Of a stretch of DNA of 37,385 nucleotides, positions 34,368 through 37,385 are shown piece by piece (position 1 is the stretch's first letter; the number at the start of each line of letters is the position of its first letter). Origin of the DNA: Planctomycetota bacterium (GTDB lineage: Bacteria > Planctomycetota > Phycisphaerae > Phycisphaerales > Phycisphaeraceae); contig JAJRXX010000009.1 of NCBI GenBank assembly GCA_024276075.1, forward strand, positions 1 to 37,385, read 5' to 3'. The position numbers and the translations under genes were made by a program. Under the pieces are notes generated by a model. The model was not told the DNA's origin. It did no database searches and saw only the letters and a list, made by a program, of their open reading frames with translations.

Positions 34368-35324
34368 ATGAAAACCTTATCACACCACGCAGCCCTCACG
34401 CTATTCACCCTCACACTGCTCACCATCGCCACCCAAGCCAACGCCGAAGTCAGGGTCGACATCCTCAGCACCATCGAGTTCCCTTTCCTCGATCAGACAC
34501 TCATAAACCCCACCTTCGCCCAGCTAGGCCCGATCACCTCATCCTTTTCATCCGACACAGGACAGGTACACGCACAAGCCGCATTAAGCGCAGGCTCACT
34601 TCTAAAAACCCGAGCCTCCGCAATCATCAACGGCTCAAACGTGAACACCACCCTGGCCAACGCCTCTTGGCAAGACGTCCTGCTCGCGTCGGGGTCTACC
34701 CCGCCAAGCAGCGTCCGTTTCAACTTCACAATCCATGGCCAATTCACCATCACCCGCGTCACAGGAGGATCAATCAGCAGCCCAAAAGTCTCACGCGCCG
34801 TGGCAAACATCACCACACGCAACTTCCTCGGGTTCACGCCCTCCGGCATAAACTCTGGTACCAAAACCTCCCAAGTCTCCCCCGACAACCTGATGGTCCG
34901 CGTCGAATCCATCGACCAAGGATCGTTCGGCTCGTCGTTCGATGCGCAAGCTCTCGCCGGATCGTCTCAAGCCTGGCTAACTGAATCCCTCGTCGAAACC
35001 AGCCCCGGAATATTCGACTTCACAGGCTCATTCGCCATCACATCACCGTTCACCAGCGCAGCTGCAATAGGTTTTGGCGCCACAAGCGACGGCTACCCCC
35101 TCAGCCTCGGCATCACCACCCTCGCCGGCGGCAGAGACTCCATCAGCGCCACCGATTTTTTCAATACCATACAGCTATCCTCCATCACCCAAACAGACGG
35201 CTCACCACTACCATCGACCCTAAACCTCATCTTCGAATCCGGGCTAACCATCCCCGAGCCCACCACATTCACCCTGTTCGCTCTGGCATGCCCCCTGCTA
35301 ATCCGACGCCGCCACCCGCGATAA
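34368..35324 (+). CDS. PEP-CTERM sorting-domain protein of unknown function
   Basis: A 318-residue secreted protein. A signal peptide (MKTLSHHAALTLFTLTLLTI, cut after 'ATQANA') precedes a ~260-residue S/T/N-rich region of predicted strands that I cannot assign to a family. The C-terminus is a textbook PEP-CTERM signal: 'IPEPTTFTLFALACPLLIRR', that is PEP, a short hydrophobic helix and an Arg cluster. Exosortase would cleave after the PEP motif, and the product would go to the surface or matrix. The ATG at 34368 has AAAGGAGAAG upstream; an earlier in-frame start at 34302 is not supported. It diverges from comEC. Confidence 0.9.
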   Translation: MKTLSHHAALTLFTLTLLTIATQANAEVRVDILSTIEFPFLDQTLINPTFAQLGPITSSFSSDTGQVHAQAALSAGSLLKTRASAIINGSNVNTTLANASWQDVLLASGSTPPSSVRFNFTIHGQFTITRVTGGSISSPKVSRAVANITTRNFLGFTPSGINSGTKTSQVSPDNLMVRVESIDQGSFGSSFDAQALAGSSQAWLTESLVETSPGIFDFTGSFAITSPFTSAAAIGFGATSDGYPLSLGITTLAGGRDSISATDFFNTIQLSSITQTDGSPLPSTLNLIFESGLTIPEPTTFTLFALACPLLIRRRHPR

Positions 35325-35359
35325 TCCCGCGCCCTTATTCAAAAACAACCCACGACCAC

Positions 35360-36727
35360 TTAACTAGCACCCTTCCGCGCCGTGACGACCAACCCCTCTA
35401 CAGGCTGGCCCGATTCCTTTCGCAATACATCAACCGTCACCGAAATCACCTCAAGACCCGCACCCATCAGCGTCCTTTCCACGTACCCCCTCGTGTGGCT
35501 ATACCGACCGTGGTGGTTCAGCCGAAATCCTTCAACCGCCTCGCCCTCCCCCACCTGCTCCACCGTAAACACCAATAGTCCACCATCACGCAGCGCACCC
35601 GCGCCCCCAGCGAGCACCGTACGCAGATCACCGAAGTACACCAGCGTATCCGCCGACACGATCAGGTCGTATTCCCCCACCACTCCGCTCATAAACGCCG
35701 TCAGTTCCGCGACGATCAGATCGTCATAGACCCGTCGATTCTTCGCCATCTCAACCATCCTCGGCGAGAGGTCCACACCCACCAGCCGTGCCGCATAAGG
35801 CCCAAGCAAAGGCCCGCACAAACCCGTGCCACAACCCGCGTCCAACACACACATCCCCCGCACAGCCTCGCCCAACTGCGCAGCTATCGCACCACCAACA
35901 AGCTCGGGCGCCCGATACCCCAGCCGTTCGAGGTTCTGGTCAAACGAACCAGCAAACGCATCGAATAGCTTCTGCACAAACCCGTCCGAAGCACGCCCAG
36001 GCACCGACTCGCCTGTATTCGCCGCTAACATATGTCGAGCAGTCGGGTCGTCAGGACTCCGCTCCAGCCAATGACGATACACCTCCGCAGCCTCGTCACG
36101 CTTACCCAAACGATACAACTCAATGCCCAAGTTCTTGTGGCCCGCGATGTGATCGGGGTCCAGCTCGATCGCCCTGCGATATTCAACAATCGCATCCTCA
36201 AACTGATGCGCGTCTCGAAACGTATTGCCGAGATTATAATGCTGGTCCGCATCGTTGGGCTTCAACTCAATCGCCCTGCGATAAGCATCCGCAGACTCAT
36301 CAAGCCTGTCCTGTGCACGCAACACCACACCCAGATTGTTGTACGCGTTCCCATACTCTGGGTTAATCGAGACTACCTCCCGATAGCAAGCCTCCGCCTG
36401 TTCGTACTCGCCCCCGTCACGCAACACGTTCCCCAGATTATTGTGAGCGTCGATGTAATCGGGGCTCGCTGTGATCGCCCTACGGATCAGATCGACCGCC
36501 GCGTCGCTCTCACCCTCCTGATGCTTCAGCACGCCCAGATAATGAAGCGCATCAGGCTGGCTCGGCTGGGCCCGTAGCACCCGCTTGTAAATCCGCTTCG
36601 CTTGGGTGGCGTCACCCTCCCGGTGTAGCCGGATCGCCATAGGCAACGCCCGATCAGGATTCAGCGCAACCCCGCTCTTCTTTTTCTTCTTTCGCTTCGC
36701 GCCCCTTGTGCGTCGGCTTCTACTCAT
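35360..36727 (-). CDS. TPR-repeat protein with C-terminal SAM-dependent methyltransferase domain
   Basis: 455 residues. A basic N-terminus (KRKKKKK near 11-17) is followed by six consecutive 34-residue TPR units at about 24-227, for example 'AYNNLGVVLRAQDRLDESAD'. A class I methyltransferase domain follows from ~240, with motif I 'VLDAGCGTGLCG' near 293-304, 'LVGVDLSPRMVEMA', and 'YDLIVSADTLVYFGDL'. This matches the group described as predicted methyltransferases with TPR repeats. The TPR array probably recruits a protein substrate or complex; the methyl acceptor is unknown. ATG 36727 is 19 nt from B copy 5. It converges with the PEP-CTERM gene with a 35-bp gap. Confidence 0.9.
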   Translation of the reverse strand: MSRSRRTRGAKRKKKKKSGVALNPDRALPMAIRLHREGDATQAKRIYKRVLRAQPSQPDALHYLGVLKHQEGESDAAVDLIRRAITASPDYIDAHNNLGNVLRDGGEYEQAEACYREVVSINPEYGNAYNNLGVVLRAQDRLDESADAYRRAIELKPNDADQHYNLGNTFRDAHQFEDAIVEYRRAIELDPDHIAGHKNLGIELYRLGKRDEAAEVYRHWLERSPDDPTARHMLAANTGESVPGRASDGFVQKLFDAFAGSFDQNLERLGYRAPELVGGAIAAQLGEAVRGMCVLDAGCGTGLCGPLLGPYAARLVGVDLSPRMVEMAKNRRVYDDLIVAELTAFMSGVVGEYDLIVSADTLVYFGDLRTVLAGGAGALRDGGLLVFTVEQVGEGEAVEGFRLNHHGRYSHTRGYVERTLMGAGLEVISVTVDVLRKESGQPVEGLVVTARKGAS

Positions 36728-36745
36728 ACAATACCGCCATCACTC

Positions 36746-36849
36746 ATACCCATCCCACTTGAAACTCGTGCGTGTTTACGAACGCGGGATGGTGACAAAT
36801 AATTAACTCTCGACACCTCCGACGCGCTAAAAGCATACGCAACGCATAT
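36746..36849 (-). repeat. Family B leader repeat, copy 5 (upstream of the TPR-methyltransferase)
   Basis: 104 bp, ATACC end 19 nt from the start codon. The terminal hairpin at 36835-36849 has one mismatch (ATACGC/GCATAT). The CGACGCGCTAAAAGC block is the intact version of the site broken by an A element in copy 6. Confidence 0.83.
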
Positions 36850-36922
36850 CAAATCTCACACAACAACCACACCCTACGCCATGATTATAGAACCGTACGT
36901 TACCACCACGAAAACCCCACCT

Positions 36923-37133
36923 ACTTAGCCGCAGATGATCACACCCCTGACACCCGGTCCCTGTAGGCCCAAGCCCGCCCGGACAATCTTCTCCCTCTCC
37001 CTCACAGGAAGAGGGTTGGGGTGAGGGTCGAGTTTCCGACCACGTTCATTTTATGAAATACCGAACACGCATCCCAACGCATGGGACCACACCAACCGAT
37101 CCATTTAGCCCCGCGTGAATACACGCGGGGCAC
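36923..37133 (+). repeat. REP-like mosaic: decayed E, F, family C copy 6, G, E
   Basis: A decayed E at 36923-36953; F at 36963-36987; C at 36992-37068 with a diverged tail; G at 37072-37086 (TCCCA-ACGCA-TGGGA); E at 37104-37133 (CCCCGCGTG-AATA-CACGCGGGG). It leads directly into the 58-bp array. Confidence 0.85.
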
Positions 37134-37385
37134 CCCATCCATCGGGTGACACGGGTTGCTTGTCTGCCAGGGGCACCCCATCCGTCGGGTGACACGGGTT
37201 GCTTGCAACCCGTGTGCTTGTCTGCCAGGGGCACCCCATCCGTCGGGTGACACGGGTTGCTTGCAACCCGTGTGCTTGGGTGCCAGGGGCACCCCATCCG
37301 TCGGGTGACACGGGTTGCTTGCAACCCGTGTGCTTGTCTGCCAGGGGCACCCCATCCGTCGGGTGACACGGGTTGCTTGCAACCC
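37131..37385 (+). repeat. 58-bp tandem array built on the D hairpin, runs off the window
   Basis: CACCCCATCC recurs at 37131, 37174, 37232, 37290 and 37348. Three periods are exactly 58 bp. The first is 43 bp and lacks the right half of its hairpin. Each full unit has the D palindrome CACGGGTTGC-TT-GCAACCCGTG and a conserved spacer with CCATCCGTCGGGTGA. Unit 3 has GGGTGCCAG where the others have GTCTGCCAG. Reading frames across it are repeat translations, not genes. Confidence 0.93.

Noticed and set aside
37002-37382. Three overlapping minus-strand open frames of 81-126 codons
   Set aside because: They translate the 58-bp tandem array in three frames (repeated 'HTGCKQPVSPDGWG'-like strings). 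No start signals and no codon character.
37131-37385. CRISPR array
   Set aside because: The 'spacers' between hairpins are nearly identical from unit to unit, so this is a tandem repeat. No cas gene is present.

Overview
The window looks like chromosomal DNA from a planctomycete, most likely class Phycisphaerae. This is inferred from gene content: three PEP-CTERM-type surface proteins, squalene-hopene cyclase, LpxA (a lipid A-type outer membrane), an ECF sigma/anti-sigma pair, ComEC and a TPR-methyltransferase. I ran no similarity search. I support 26 protein-coding genes and see no tRNA, rRNA, CRISPR array, prophage or transposase gene.

Layout. 1-6143 (minus strand): alpha-glucan phosphorylase (cut by the window edge), an ExbB/TolQ channel protein, transketolase and a diguanylate cyclase. 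6330-14299 (minus): a hypothetical companion of the cyclase, a small zinc-ribbon protein, recA, shc, cdsA and a subtilase with a PEP-CTERM tail. 14688-19587 (plus): an RDD membrane protein, queC, a GNAT acetyltransferase and a DNRLRE-type PEP-CTERM protein whose start is separated from its body by a 12-C tract. 19672-22185 (minus): ahcY behind an ArsR-methyltransferase regulator, resembling a SahR-type methyl-cycle operon. 22690-28562: a SPOR-like lipoprotein (plus), a GT-C glycosyltransferase and lipB (minus), lpxA (plus), purB (minus). 28987-36727: sigma and anti-sigma (plus), comEC (minus), a third PEP-CTERM protein (plus), TPR-methyltransferase (minus). The rest, to 37385, is repeats.

The genes are mostly ordinary; the unusual content lies between them. 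Nearly every gap holds short palindromic repeats from about ten families, often joined into mosaics. Three points stand out. (1) A 102-104 bp repeat (family B) has five full copies and one interrupted copy. Each lies just upstream of a minus-strand gene and ends in a hairpin that shows compensatory base changes. (2) A 105-126 bp MITE-like element (family A) has 28-bp imperfect terminal inverted repeats bounded by TA. One copy has its empty site preserved elsewhere in the window, and another lies inside a B repeat. (3) Every asymmetric repeat copy I found, in all families, points the same way on the plus strand whatever the direction of the nearby genes. This suggests insertion or spread tied to replication strand.

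The two strands also differ in composition. Plus-strand genes encode T/P/H/Q/N-rich proteins and minus-strand genes G/V/R/W-rich ones. Most housekeeping genes are on the minus strand, which is probably the leading strand here. Clear promoters share a 16-bp spacer: TTGACA-N16-TATCCT at recA and at the ArsR gene, each with a palindrome in the spacer, and TTGCG(T/C)-N16-TA(T/C)AAT at two PEP-CTERM genes.
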